Part shown: piece by piece, positions 9,601 through 17,493 of the stretch
How positions within the stretch are numbered: the stretch's first letter is position 1
Layout: each line of letters starts with the position of its first letter
Source of the DNA: Methylobacterium sp. E-066
GTDB lineage: Bacteria; Pseudomonadota; Alphaproteobacteria; Rhizobiales; Beijerinckiaceae
NCBI RefSeq assembly: GCF_022829635.1
Contig: NZ_JAKSYO010000096.1
Location: forward strand, 62,001-126,000
Direction: 5' to 3'
DNA length: 64,000 nucleotides
Program-made: the position numbers and the translations under genes
The notes under the pieces: model-generated
Databases searched by the model: none
Told to the model about the DNA's origin: nothing
The model's input: only the letters and a program-made list of their open reading frames with translations

Positions 9601-10094
9601 GGCGGCGTGTGCGGCTCGATATCCACCGGGTGGTTGGCCTCGGAGGCCGCGAACGCGATCGACCCGTCCCGGTGGACGAGGGCGGTGGTCTGGGTCTCGC
9701 GGAATTCGATCGAGCGGGGCTGCAGGTTGAGATGCAGGAGGCTCCAGGGGTCGAGGCTGACCAGGGCCAGCGGCGCCCGCACCACCAGGTCGCCCTGCGG
9801 ATTGCGGATGTCGAGCCCGGAGAAGCGCAGGCTCAGGGCGTTCTCGCGGTCGAGTTCGAGGCTGCTGCCGCGGATCCCGATGCTCCAGCCCGGCCCGATC
9901 CGCTCGGCCACCGCGGCGGCGACCCGGCGCGACAGGGCGTCGATCTGCAGCGGGCCGTTGGACAGGCGCAGGACTGCCAGCCCGATCCCGCCGCCGACGA
10001 GCAGCACCAGGACGAGCGCGCCGACGAGGCAGAACCCGCCCCAACGTCGCGCCCTCCCCCGAGGCTTGCCTGCCAAGGTCGTCTCGTCCGCCAT
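6609..10094 (-). CDS. Large AsmA-like / DUF3971-type membrane-anchored protein
   Basis: 1161 residues starting MADETTLAGK. A single membrane helix at about residues 20-42 is followed by a very long beta-rich periplasmic region with repeated short hydrophobic strands. Near the C-terminus is a segment (LSSIMAQGPEP ... ANFVRSGSRVDFSDAAISNAAMGFTLSGWLD) typical of the AsmA C-terminal region. The AsmA/YhdP/TamB superfamily forms bridge-like proteins that move phospholipid between the inner and outer membranes. DUF3971-type members of this length are common in Rhizobiales. It is transcribed divergently from the peroxiredoxin gene. The longer in-frame start at 10349 would overlap that gene and is rejected. 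Confidence 0.8.
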   Translation of the reverse strand: MADETTLAGKPRGRARRWGGFCLVGALVLVLLVGGGIGLAVLRLSNGPLQIDALSRRVAAAVAERIGPGWSIGIRGSSLELDRENALSLRFSGLDIRNPQGDLVVRAPLALVSLDPWSLLHLNLQPRSIEFRETQTTALVHRDGSIAFAASEANHPVDIEPHTPPSVDEARGKVSPLSATLASIFGVVLDSSGVVGALDRARITDARLRLIDDDGRERAVFARVNGLFGRDPVNGTRNFELRLDGPHGEWRFGGALREAGEGQEGKGQDGKPLARSGVITLDDLPVPDLLLLSGQSSLPLTTDLKLSARADVSLVAGRITTMNAKVHTGDGTFLIEEKDFNPVTVESLDATLNWDEAGRVMSLTGLDYRGAGNAVHLTGTWTESAPDAATAWTATLSGRDATLRGATAKDAPVKIDALDAQLTGRDGGIAIDALNVAAPGVQGVITGTIGTTADEGGLTLRILGHDGEVRTGLRLWPEHIAPPARTYLVDQLRRGRIESVDIRVKMSGTVLAAATKGEPAPDDAVHIDFRVSDAALDVTPDAPPVVKGNVSGTITGRSTTVRNVTAEVRGPDGRGLAISDGSFVIPQITPDRVVAQIGMRLSGGADGMASVLQAKLFKSLMSVDLDPATIKGNADLRVDFPLDLKHVPDLPNLPVTLSGTLSDLSVDKVMGKDRLDSGKFSLLYDRGAFTLKGDGRVAGAPISVDLRQPKVGQPGEAVVNLALDDALRGKKGLPTAPQLSGTIPVRAVVPIGRPGTAKPPIRVEADLAKAGIDGLVPGLTKLAGKPGRVSFTLVDSGQTYELRDFALDAAPASARGSLTISPEGGLERADLTSVKLSPGDDLRVSLDRTGTGYKVLVRGAVVDARPFLKSLGGPDAKGGKEAKDANPKDIDADIQVPIVAGFNDEALTNANLRLSLHGRTLKAATITGRFRAAPFAATVTRGERGVPTLAVDSADAGATLRFVDIYRRMYGGRLTAGIGLNDGPQSGVVQIRDFSLRNEPALSSIMAQGPEPAEADTARGRRIAPGRAAGDVTFDRMRANFVRSGSRVDFSDAAISNAAMGFTLSGWLDTGRERTDMTGTFVPLYGLNNVASQLPLLGPLLGGGHNEGLFAVNFRVSGKLASPDVSVNPLSAIAPGFLRKLFSAGGGPFADGVPAVPQGER

Positions 10095-10270
10095 CGGGAC
10101 CCTTGTTCCGGGGGCTTCGCACGCGGAACTCCGCGGCCGGTGGATCGAAGCGCGTCCGCGCTTTACAGCGGGCGTGACTCCGAGTTCTGGTCGGGCGGCG
10201 CGGCGCAACCTCATGGTGCTGCCGCGCATGGCGGGACTGCACACCATCAATCGGCCGAAAGGAAGGCACG

Positions 10271-10738
10271 ATGCCACTGTCAGAGGGCGATCCGGCCCCC
10301 GATTTCGACCTTCCGGCCTCCGGCGGCGGGCGGATCGCGTTGTCGGCACTCCGCGGTCACAAGATCGTGCTCTACTTCTACCCGAAGGACGACACGAGCG
10401 GCTGCACCCTGGAGGCGCAGGACTTCAACGGCCTGCTGCCGGCCTTCGCGGAGGCCGACGCGAAGGTGATCGGCCTGTCGCCGGACCCGGTGAAGAGCCA
10501 CGACAAGTTCTGCGGCAAGTACGGCCTCGCCTTCCCGCTCGCCTCCGACGAGGACAAGGCCGTGCTGGAGGCCTACGAAGTCTGGGTCGAGAAGAGCATG
10601 TACGGGCGCAAATACATGGGCGTGGAGCGCACCACCGTGCTGGTTGACCGGGAGGGGCGCATCGCCAAGGTCTGGCCGAAGGTGAAGGTGCCCGGTCATG
10701 CCGAGGCGGTGCTGGAGGCCGCCCGGGCGCTGCCCTGA
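10271..10738 (+). CDS. bcp: Thioredoxin-dependent peroxiredoxin, Bcp/PrxQ type
   Basis: 155 residues, a cytoplasmic thiol peroxidase. The peroxidatic cysteine is C45 in the motif FYPKDDTSGCT. In many Bcp proteins the resolving cysteine is five residues later, but here that position is Gln (TLEAQ). C81 in KFCGKYG is the only other obvious candidate. The RTTVLVDREGRI strand is typical of AhpC/TSA folds. The ATG at 10271 follows CGAAAGGAAGGCACG, a good ribosome-binding site. It is divergent from the AsmA-like gene, with about 176 bases between starts. Confidence 0.92.
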   Translation: MPLSEGDPAPDFDLPASGGGRIALSALRGHKIVLYFYPKDDTSGCTLEAQDFNGLLPAFAEADAKVIGLSPDPVKSHDKFCGKYGLAFPLASDEDKAVLEAYEVWVEKSMYGRKYMGVERTTVLVDREGRIAKVWPKVKVPGHAEAVLEAARALP

Positions 10739-10799
10739 TCGGGCGGGCTACCGTCGACACGGGTTTGGGGCGCTCTCGTTCTAGCAGGCCGCGACGTGC

Positions 10800-11030
10800 C
10801 CCCTCTCCCGTGCAGGCTCGCGGATTCAAACATTGCCTTGCGAAGGGGGGGCGGGCTCTCCTCCCCCTTGCGGGGAGGAGTTGGAGGTGGGGGTGGTGCA
10901 GAAGGCACCCTCACGTTCGATCCTGCACCACCCCTAGCCCCTCCCCGCAAGGGGGAGGGGAAAAGCGTGGTGCCGCAAGCGCTTGCTGATAGACCGATAT
11001 GTGAATCCGTTAGCCCGCGCGGGAGAGGGG
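10800..11030. repeat. Nested palindromic repeats in the bcp / M23 gap
   Basis: This occupies the roughly 420-base gene-free stretch 10739-11160. Imperfect outer arms run 10800-10828 (CCCCTCTCCCGTGCAGG..., ending GATTCA) and 11002-11030 (the near reverse complement, TGAATCCG...GGGAGAGGGG). Inside lies a second palindrome with perfect 18-bp arms at 10861-10878 and 10940-10957. The outer ends resemble family R3, and the inner unit is a related GC-rich element, so one repeat appears to have landed inside another. I see no gene here. Confidence 0.75.
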
Positions 11031-11160
11031 CCCCGCGCTCGGCACGCCGGCCTGCTCGAAGACCGAAACCCGTGGCGGCGGTAGCCGGTCGGGAGCGGGC
11101 GGCGCGACGGATCTTTAACCCTAATCGGGTCTGAATGGCGGCTTCCACGGGGCCGTCTTG

Positions 11161-12327
11161 ATGCATCGCCCGCCGCTTCCCAAGCTCCTCGCCGCCGGGC
11201 TCGCCCTCGCCCTCCTGTGGGCGCTCGGGGCCTCCTACCTGATCGTGTTCCACGACGACGTGCTCGCCGGCTTCGTCGCCCGTCAGGGGGCGATGCGGGA
11301 CGCCTACGAGGCCCGACTCGCCGAGCTGCGGGACCGGCTCGACCGGGCGGGCCGCGACCGGGCCGGCGCGGAATCGAGCCTGGCCGAGCGGGTCGCGGCG
11401 GCTTTGGAGCGTCAGGCCGAGCTGGAGCGCCGGCAGGCGGCCCTGGCCGGCCTCGGAACCCAGATCAACGACCCGCTCACCACCGGCGCACTGCCTCACC
11501 TGGACGAGGGCCCGGACGGGTTCGGCCTGCGCCCGGCCGAGACGGGCGTCCCGCCCCGATTCCCCGCCCTCCCCCGCCGGAGCGCTATCGACGCCGAGAC
11601 CGGGCTGATCCGGCTGGAGGCGCGTCTCGACGGCCTGGGGACCGCGCAGGGTGAGCGCCTCGCCCGGGTGGTCGAGCGGGCCGGCGACACGGTCCGGCGC
11701 CTGCGCGGGCTGATCGGCCGCACCGGCCTCGACCCCGACCGCCTGGACCGCACGGCAGAGACCGGAACCGGCGGCCCGCTGGTGCCCCTCGACGCCCGCG
11801 CCCTGGACGGAACCAGCGTCGCAAGCGGCTTCGAAGGCAATCTGGACCTGGCCCGCCGGACGCTGGGTGATGGCGAGCGCCTGCACCGGCTCGCTGCAGC
11901 ACTGCCGCTGCGCCGGCCGATCCGCGGCGAGCCGGTCGTGTCGAGCCCGTTCGGCACCCGGCTCGACCCGTTCACCCGGGGGCTGGCGTTCCATACCGGC
12001 CTCGACCTCAAGGCCGAGTCCGGCGAGCCCGCCCGCGCCACCGCCCCCGGCCGGGTGAGCGCCGCGGACTATGCCGGCGGCTACGGCAACATGGTCGAGA
12101 TCGACCACGGCCACGGCGTGGTCACCCGATTCGGCCACCTCGCCCGCATCCGCGTCCGCCCCGGCCAGCGTGTCGCCGCGGGGGACGTGGTCGGCGCCGT
12201 CGGCTCGACCGGGCGCTCCACCGGGGCGCACCTGCATTACGAGACCCGGATCGACGGCGAGCCTGTCGACCCGCAACGCTTCCTCGAGGCCGGCGGGGAC
12301 TTGGCCGCAGCGGTCGCAACCGATTGA
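11161..12327 (+). CDS. M23 family peptidoglycan endopeptidase with N-terminal membrane anchor and coiled coil
   Basis: 388 residues. A membrane helix at about residues 8-27 is followed by an Arg/Glu-rich coiled coil (about 35-105), a linker, and a C-terminal LytM domain. The zinc motif HxxxD is at H278/D282 (HTGLDL), and HLHY is at residues 357-360. The LytM metal site looks complete, so it is probably an active DD-endopeptidase or a divisome-type activator. A TTG three bases upstream is an alternative start. It precedes two Uma2 genes; the stop overlaps only an extended version of the next ORF, so no strong operon link is implied. Confidence 0.9.
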   Translation: MHRPPLPKLLAAGLALALLWALGASYLIVFHDDVLAGFVARQGAMRDAYEARLAELRDRLDRAGRDRAGAESSLAERVAAALERQAELERRQAALAGLGTQINDPLTTGALPHLDEGPDGFGLRPAETGVPPRFPALPRRSAIDAETGLIRLEARLDGLGTAQGERLARVVERAGDTVRRLRGLIGRTGLDPDRLDRTAETGTGGPLVPLDARALDGTSVASGFEGNLDLARRTLGDGERLHRLAAALPLRRPIRGEPVVSSPFGTRLDPFTRGLAFHTGLDLKAESGEPARATAPGRVSAADYAGGYGNMVEIDHGHGVVTRFGHLARIRVRPGQRVAAGDVVGAVGSTGRSTGAHLHYETRIDGEPVDPQRFLEAGGDLAAAVATD

Positions 12328-12383
12328 GTTGGCGCCGGATTTTTCGATCCGTGATATCGTTGTGCGTCCGATCGGAGGCCGCG

Positions 12384-12929
12384 ATGCAGACTGGGCGCAT
12401 GAGCGTCGCCGAGTACCGGCGCTGGGTCGAGCCGCGTCCGGACGAGGAGCGCTGGGAGCTACTCGACGGCGAGCCGGTGCTGATGGCGTCCCCGAGCGCC
12501 CGGCACCAGCGCATCGTGACCAACCTGCTCACCCGTCTCGACGGGCTGGCCGAGCCGCGCGGCTGCGGCGCCTATCCGGGCCTCGCCATCCTCAGCGACG
12601 CGATGGACGATTATGCGCCCTACCCGGATGTGGTGGTCCATTGCGGGTCGATGCCGTCCAGAGGCTTCATCGACGATCCGCTGCTGATCGCCGAGGTGCT
12701 CTCGCCCGGCACCATGACCAACGACCGCGGCCGCAAGCTCGCCTTCTACGCCACCGTCCCGAGCCTCCAGAGCCTGCTCATCGTCTATTCTGACGAGGCC
12801 CGGATCGAGGTCTGGCGCCGGGATGCCGGTTGGACGATGCGGGTCGCCGGGCCGGGCGAGGCCATCGCCCTGCCGGAACTCGGTGGTGCCCTGCCGGTGG
12901 GCGAGGCCTACGCCCGGGGGACCGTCTGA
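12384..12929 (+). CDS. Uma2 family PD-(D/E)XK endonuclease-like protein (copy 1)
   Basis: 181 residues starting MQTGRMSVAEYRRWVE, with CGGAGG upstream as ribosome-binding site. The Uma2 fold is seen in ERWELLDGEP, a PDVVVHCG strand, and IAEVLSPGTM...DRGRKLAFY. These carry the Asp, Glu and Lys of a PD-(D/E)XK-like site. Uma2 proteins are abundant in cyanobacteria and some alphaproteobacteria; their biological role is not established. A longer in-frame start at 12324 overlaps the M23 gene by 4 bases but adds residues without family character. The next gene is a paralogue in the same orientation. Confidence 0.88.
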   Translation: MQTGRMSVAEYRRWVEPRPDEERWELLDGEPVLMASPSARHQRIVTNLLTRLDGLAEPRGCGAYPGLAILSDAMDDYAPYPDVVVHCGSMPSRGFIDDPLLIAEVLSPGTMTNDRGRKLAFYATVPSLQSLLIVYSDEARIEVWRRDAGWTMRVAGPGEAIALPELGGALPVGEAYARGTV

Positions 12930-12990
12930 ACCGGCGCTGTTGCGGGTGGCATCACCGGTGCTACCATCGTCCGGTGACCGGAGGGCGGCG

Positions 12991-13554
12991 ATGGCTGTGG
13001 CCGCGCGGCGCGACACGCGCATGGGATTTGCCGAGTTCAAGCGCTGGGCGGAGAACCGCCCGGATGCGGAGCGCTGGGAACTCCTCGACGGCGAGCCTGC
13101 GCTCATGTCGCCGCCGCGGGAGCGCCATCAGCGCATCGTCATGAACCTGGCCGGACGCCTGGATGCCCTGGCCGAGCCGCGGGGCTGCCGCGCGATGCCC
13201 GGGCTCGGGATCGTCAGCGCCGCGCAGGACGATTTCGTGCCGATCCCGGACGTGGTGGTGCGCTGCGGGCCGCCGCTGCCCGATGGCTACGCGGAGGATC
13301 CGCTTCTGGTCGCCGAGGTGCTGTCGCCTTCGACCATGAGCCTGGACCGGGGCCGCAAGATCGACTTCTACCGCACGGTGCCGAGCCTCGCGGTTCTGCT
13401 GATCGTCTATTCCGACGAGGCCCGCGTTGAAGTGTGGCGCCGGGAAGCCGATGACTGGACCGTGCAGGCGCTCGGCTTCGACGGCAGCCTTGCGCTGCCG
13501 GAACTCGACGGCACCGTGCCGGTGCGCGACATCTACCGCGGCCTCGCCGTCTGA
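12991..13554 (+). CDS. Uma2 family PD-(D/E)XK endonuclease-like protein (copy 2)
   Basis: 187 residues starting MAVAARRDTRMGFAEFKRW, preceded by CCGGAGGGCGGCG. It shares with copy 1 the segments ERWELLDGEP, ERHQRIV, LAEPRGC, VAEVLSPSTM, DRGRK and LLIVYSDEAR, so the two clearly arose by tandem duplication and then diverged. The putative nuclease residues (Asp in IPDVVV, Glu in AEVLS, Lys in GRK) are conserved, suggesting both are under selection. It lies 61 bases after copy 1. Function is unknown beyond the fold. Confidence 0.88.
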   Translation: MAVAARRDTRMGFAEFKRWAENRPDAERWELLDGEPALMSPPRERHQRIVMNLAGRLDALAEPRGCRAMPGLGIVSAAQDDFVPIPDVVVRCGPPLPDGYAEDPLLVAEVLSPSTMSLDRGRKIDFYRTVPSLAVLLIVYSDEARVEVWRREADDWTVQALGFDGSLALPELDGTVPVRDIYRGLAV

Positions 13555-13616
13555 GGCCCCGCACCCGATCGCAACGCGCCGGTTCGTCCGGCCCAGCAGA
13601 GCTTCAAGGCGCCGAC

Positions 13617-13958
13617 TTGCCCCACTTCGAAGATTTCTACGCGGCCAAGCTGCGCGGCGCCCTCGGCGTGACGGACGCGGAATCCGTGCTCGACCTGCGC
13701 GGCGCCAACCGGGCGACCGCGGAGGCGTCCCTCAAGGACATGCTGGAGCGTAGCCGCTTCGCCAAGGGCAAGACCGTGGCGATCCGCCTGGACCCGCCCC
13801 CGGAGGGCGGCGGCGAGACCCTGTTCCAGCCGGCGGGCCGCCTGCTCCTGGACGCCAAGCGTCGCGGCCTGATCGAGCGCCTGCATACTCTGCCGGCCCA
13901 GGACGGCCTCGGATTCTACGTCGCCCTGGCCGGCCGCGCGGAGCGGACGCCCATGTGA
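13617..13958 (+). CDS. Conserved hypothetical protein, 113 residues
   Basis: Begins at TTG (reads MPHFEDFYAAKLRGALG). No in-frame ATG lies near the N-terminus, and the conserved-looking region starts at once, so TTG is the best start. The central part (RATAEASLKDMLERSRFAKGK...IRLDPP) is a helix followed by a strand. The later part (LLLDAKRRGLIERLHTLP) is helical. The layout of 'small helix, strand, glycine-rich loop' recalls the Smr fold, but I cannot assign it. No signal peptide or membrane segment. The stop codon overlaps the first copy of a short direct repeat. Confidence 0.6.
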   Translation: MPHFEDFYAAKLRGALGVTDAESVLDLRGANRATAEASLKDMLERSRFAKGKTVAIRLDPPPEGGGETLFQPAGRLLLDAKRRGLIERLHTLPAQDGLGFYVALAGRAERTPM

Positions 13959-13982
13959 TCCAGTGTGATCCAGTGTGATCCG
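13954..13982. repeat. Three tandem copies of TGTGATCCAG
   Basis: The 10-base unit TGTGATCCAG occurs in tandem (the third copy ends CCG) at the 3' end of the preceding gene, whose TGA stop lies in the first copy. Short perfect tandem units like this change copy number by slippage. Confidence 0.85.
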
Positions 13983-14097
13983 GCCGCCGGTGTAGAGCTG
14001 GCAACGGATCGGGTCCGGGCGTCCGGACGTTGATCGGGCCCACGCCACCGGATCCGCCCGTGCCGAACCCTGAACAACGCTCCGCCCGGTGCCGCGC

Positions 14098-14949
14098 ATG
14101 ACGCCTTTCCCCGGTGGGCGCAACACGATCGAGCGCATCGCCCGCCTCGGCTACGGCGCCCGCGGGGTCGTCTACTGCGTGGTCGGCGCCCTGGCGCTGC
14201 TCGCCGCCATCGGCCAGGGCGGCCGGGCCGGCGACAGCAAGGATGCCCTGCGCGCCGTCCTGGGCGGGCCGTTCGGCGCGGTCCTGGTTGGGCTGATCGC
14301 CCTGGGGCTCGCCGGCTTCGCCCTCTGGCGCCTGGTCGAGGGCGTGACCGATGCCGACCGGCGGGGCAATTCGGCCAAGGGGCTGGCGGTGCGCGGCGCG
14401 CATCTCATCAGCGCGGCGATCTATTTCGGGCTCGCCGTCAGCGCGGCCTCGCTCAGCCTCGGCCTCGGGATGAGCGGCGGCGACGGCGTGCATGACGGCA
14501 CCGCCTGGCTCCTGGCAAAACCCTTCGGGCGCTGGCTCGTGGCCCTCGTCGGCCTCGGTGTGATCGGCGGCGGCTTCGGCTTCCTCGGCAAGGCCTGGCG
14601 GGGCGACGTCACCGAGCGGCTGTCCCTCGACGCCCAGGCCCGCGACCGCTGGGCCGGCCCGATCGGGCGCTTCGGCTACGCGGCCCGGGGCATCGCCTTC
14701 CTGATCATCGGCGGGTTCCTGGTGGCGGCGGCCTGGCACCAGCGCTCGTCGGACGCGAAGGGTCTGACCGAGGCCTTCGCGTTGCTGCGCGCCCAGCCCT
14801 ATGGCTGGATCCTGCTCGCCCTGGTCGGGGCCGGCCACGCCGCCTTCGGGGCGTTCGGGCTGATCCAGGCCCGCTATCGGCACATCGACGCCCCCGATAT
14901 CGACCGGGTCGACGACGCGGCCGGAGCGGCCGTCCGGGCGCTCACCTGA
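14098..14949 (+). CDS. DUF1206 integral membrane protein
   Basis: 283 residues from the ATG at 14098 (a GTG at 14089 is also possible). The DUF1206 pattern occurs three times: an [I/R]-A-R-x-G-Y-[G/A]-A-R-G-x-x-[Y/F] entry followed by paired membrane helices. It is clearest at IARLGYGARGVVY near the N-terminus and IGRFGYAARGIAF near residue 197, giving about six membrane segments. The function of the family is not known; members are inner-membrane proteins of actinobacteria, cyanobacteria and Rhizobiales. It is monocistronic by appearance. Confidence 0.88.
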   Translation: MTPFPGGRNTIERIARLGYGARGVVYCVVGALALLAAIGQGGRAGDSKDALRAVLGGPFGAVLVGLIALGLAGFALWRLVEGVTDADRRGNSAKGLAVRGAHLISAAIYFGLAVSAASLSLGLGMSGGDGVHDGTAWLLAKPFGRWLVALVGLGVIGGGFGFLGKAWRGDVTERLSLDAQARDRWAGPIGRFGYAARGIAFLIIGGFLVAAAWHQRSSDAKGLTEAFALLRAQPYGWILLALVGAGHAAFGAFGLIQARYRHIDAPDIDRVDDAAGAAVRALT

Positions 14950-15040
14950 AAGATAAGTCTTTGTAAATCGTCGCCCATGCCCCATGTAGAGTTCACCCTC
15001 CGCGCAATACCGTGCCCTGGGCGACGACGCGGAGACGATT

Positions 15041-15199
15041 ATGGCCAGGACGCTGATCACGGGTAAGGCGCAGACTGTAACGACCGAAGACTTCAACGAG
15101 CGCGTCAAGACCTTGCTCGTCGACAAGGTCTACCCGCTCAAGGGCCGGACCTACCAGAAGAACTTCAAGACCGGCTTCTCCGGCGCGATCGTCAAGTAG
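15041..15199 (+). CDS. Small basic conserved-looking protein, 52 residues
   Basis: A short reading frame starting MARTLITGKAQTVTTEDF and ending GFSGAIVK, with GGAGACG just upstream as ribosome-binding site. It is rich in Lys and Thr, with a KTLLVDKVYPLKGRTY centre and no membrane segment. It lies in the correct strand and context between two convergent-free + genes and has codon usage like its neighbours. I do not recognise a family. The clean ribosome-binding site, third-position GC and lack of competing frames make it likely real. Confidence 0.6.
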   Translation: MARTLITGKAQTVTTEDFNERVKTLLVDKVYPLKGRTYQKNFKTGFSGAIVK

Positions 15200-15297
15200 G
15201 ACGATCCCCGGGCGGGGCGCGCTCCTGAGGCGTCCGGCCCCGCGTTGACAGGGCGGATGCCGCGGCGGATACCGCGCGGCACCCCATTCGGCCCCCG

Positions 15298-17298
15298 ATG
15301 CAGCAGCGCTTCTACAAGATCGCGGTGATGGTGGCCCACGACCTCGCGGCGACCGCCGCCGCCGTGGTGCTCACCTTCCTGTTCCGCTTCCAGGGCGGCA
15401 TGCTGGACGAGCGCCTGCACGCCCTGCCGCTGCTGCTGCCGCCGTTCCTGCTCTTCGCCGGCCTCGTCTACGGCCGGTTCCGGCTGTACCGGACCAAGTG
15501 GCGCTTCGCCTCGCTGCAGGATCTCGCCGGGATCGTCCGGGCGTCGAGCGTCCTGGCCCTGGCCCTCTTGGTGACCGACTGGGTCCTGGTCTCGGCCGAC
15601 CTCTACGGCTTCTACTTCTTCGGCAAGATCGCGATTGTTTTGTACTGGGTCCTGCAGATCTTTCTGCTCGGGGGCGCGCGCCTTGCGTTCCGGTACCTCA
15701 AGGACACCCGCTCCCGGCAATCGAGCGCCCGGGCCGCCACCGTGCCGACGCTGCTGCTCGGGCGCGGCGGCGATCTCGACGTGCTGATCCGCGCCATCGA
15801 GACCGGCTCCGTCCGGAAGCTGGCGCCCCGCGGGATCCTGTCGCCGCGGGCGGACGAGACCGGGCAGTTCATGCGCGGCGTGCCCGTGCTCGGCGGCTTC
15901 CGGGATCTCGAACGGGTGGTGGCGGAGCTGGCGGCGAGCGGCGAGCCGGTGCGGCGGCTGGTGGCCGCCCCGAGCGCCCTGGTGCCGGAGGCCGCCCCCG
16001 ACGACCTGATCGCCCGCGCCCGGCGGCTCGGCCTGCCGCTCGCCCGCGTGGTCGGGCTCGGCGAGGGCGCGCAGGGGCCCGAGCTGGCGCCCCTCGAGAT
16101 CGAGGACCTGCTCCTGCGCCCCACCGTGGCGATCGACCGGCCGCGCCTGGAGGCGTTTTTGGCCGGCCGCCGGGTGGTGGTGACGGGCGGCGGCGGCTCG
16201 ATCGGCTCGGAGATCTGCCTGCGGGCCGTGGCCTTCGGGGCCGCCGCGGTGCTGGTGCTCGAATCCTCGGAGCCGGCGCTCCACGGCATCCTCAGCCACC
16301 CGGCGATCCTGTCCGCCCAGGCCGCGGTGACCGGTGTGCTCGCCGATATCCGCGACCGCGAGCGGGTCCATCAGGTCATCGCGGCGTTCCGGCCCGATTG
16401 CGTGGTCCACGCCGCCGCGCTCAAGCAGGTGCCCTACCTGGAGCGCGACTGGCAGGAGGGCATCAAGACCAACGTGTTCGGCTCGATCAACGTCGCCGAG
16501 GCCGCGGTGGCGGCGGGCGCCCGGGCCCTCGTGATGGTCTCCACCGACAAGGCGATCGAGCCGGTCTCGCAGCTCGGCGTCACCAAGCGCTTCGCCGAGA
16601 TGGTCGCCCAGGCGCTGGATGCCGAGCAATCCGCCAAGCCGGACCATCCCACCCGCCTGATCGCCGTGCGCTTCGGCAACGTGCTCGGCTCGGTCGGCTC
16701 GGTGGTGCCGGTGTTCAAGGGGCAGATCGCCCGGGGCGGCCCGGTCACGGTCACCGATCCCGACATGGTCCGCTATTTCATGACCGTCCGTGAGGCCTGC
16801 GACCTCGTGCTGACCGCGGCCTCCCACGCCGACGGCGAGGGCCGGGCCACCCCGGAGGCCGAGCGCGCCGCGGTCTACGTGCTCAAGATGGGCCAGCCGG
16901 TGCGGATCGCCGAGCTCGCCGAGCGGATGATCCGGCTCGCCGGGTTCGAGCCGGGGGCCGAGATCGAGATCGCCTATACCGGCGCCCGCCCCGGCGAGCG
17001 GCTCAACGAGATCCTGTTCGCCCGTGAGGAGCCCCGGGTCACCCTGCCGGGCATCGACGGCGTGATGGCGGCCCGCCCGGTCTTCGCCGACCGCGCCCGG
17101 CTCGACGCCTGGGTGGCCCAGCTGCGGGCGGCCGTCGCGGCGGGCGACCGGGCGGCCGCGGAGGCCGTGTTCGAGGCGGCGGTGCCGCATTTCCGCGAGC
17201 GCCACGCGCAACGGCCGGGCGGGCGGGAGTTTGTTTCCACGGGGGCGACGGCCGAGGCCGAGCCGCCGGTTAGTGCGGCGAGCGCTGCGATCGGCTGA
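15298..17298 (+). CDS. Membrane-anchored NDP-sugar dehydratase/epimerase, WbpM/CapD/FlaA1 family
   Basis: 666 residues. The N-terminal ~110 residues contain four membrane helices. A degenerate Rossmann domain follows, then the catalytic SDR domain with TGGGGSIGSE at about 296-305. The STDKA element and GVTKRFAEM carry the catalytic triad region of 4,6-dehydratases (the Tyr of classical SDRs is replaced in WbpM-type enzymes). VRFGNVLGSVGSVVPVF and the PGERLNE region are typical. WbpM-type enzymes convert UDP-GlcNAc to a 4-keto-6-deoxy sugar that starts surface polysaccharide synthesis. The gene converges with a linked epimerase and WecA/WbpL-like transferase, which together could make and load QuiNAc or FucNAc onto undecaprenyl phosphate. 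Confidence 0.9.
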   Translation: MQQRFYKIAVMVAHDLAATAAAVVLTFLFRFQGGMLDERLHALPLLLPPFLLFAGLVYGRFRLYRTKWRFASLQDLAGIVRASSVLALALLVTDWVLVSADLYGFYFFGKIAIVLYWVLQIFLLGGARLAFRYLKDTRSRQSSARAATVPTLLLGRGGDLDVLIRAIETGSVRKLAPRGILSPRADETGQFMRGVPVLGGFRDLERVVAELAASGEPVRRLVAAPSALVPEAAPDDLIARARRLGLPLARVVGLGEGAQGPELAPLEIEDLLLRPTVAIDRPRLEAFLAGRRVVVTGGGGSIGSEICLRAVAFGAAAVLVLESSEPALHGILSHPAILSAQAAVTGVLADIRDRERVHQVIAAFRPDCVVHAAALKQVPYLERDWQEGIKTNVFGSINVAEAAVAAGARALVMVSTDKAIEPVSQLGVTKRFAEMVAQALDAEQSAKPDHPTRLIAVRFGNVLGSVGSVVPVFKGQIARGGPVTVTDPDMVRYFMTVREACDLVLTAASHADGEGRATPEAERAAVYVLKMGQPVRIAELAERMIRLAGFEPGAEIEIAYTGARPGERLNEILFAREEPRVTLPGIDGVMAARPVFADRARLDAWVAQLRAAVAAGDRAAAEAVFEAAVPHFRERHAQRPGGREFVSTGATAEAEPPVSAASAAIG

Positions 17299-17332
17299 CG
17301 CGTTCGGCTCCCCGGGTCGACCTCGTGTTTCG

Positions 17333-17471
17333 TCCCACCCAACCCCCTCATCCTGAGGCGACGGAGCGCAGCGGAGGCCTCGAAGGAGCCCTCCAGCCGG
17401 CCGCGCGATTCCTGGAGGGCTCCTTCGAGGCCCGCTGAAGCGGGCGCCTCAGCATGAGGGGTGTGGATGGG
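17333..17471. repeat. Interspersed palindrome family R1, copy a
   Basis: Ends CCCACCCAACCCCCTCATCC and GCATGAGGGGTGTGGATGGG flank an inner hairpin (CTCGAAGGAGCCCTCCAG... / CTGGAGGGCTCCTTCGAG). Related copies are at 43419, 44973, 55772, 62763 and a truncated one at 63245. It lies between convergent genes. Confidence 0.9.
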
Positions 17472-17493
17472 AAAGACCGTCACCGCCCTGAAT

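Noticed and set aside
17333..17471. CRISPR-like repeat from the recurring R1 elements
   Set aside because: The units are single dispersed palindromes, not short direct repeats with regular spacers.
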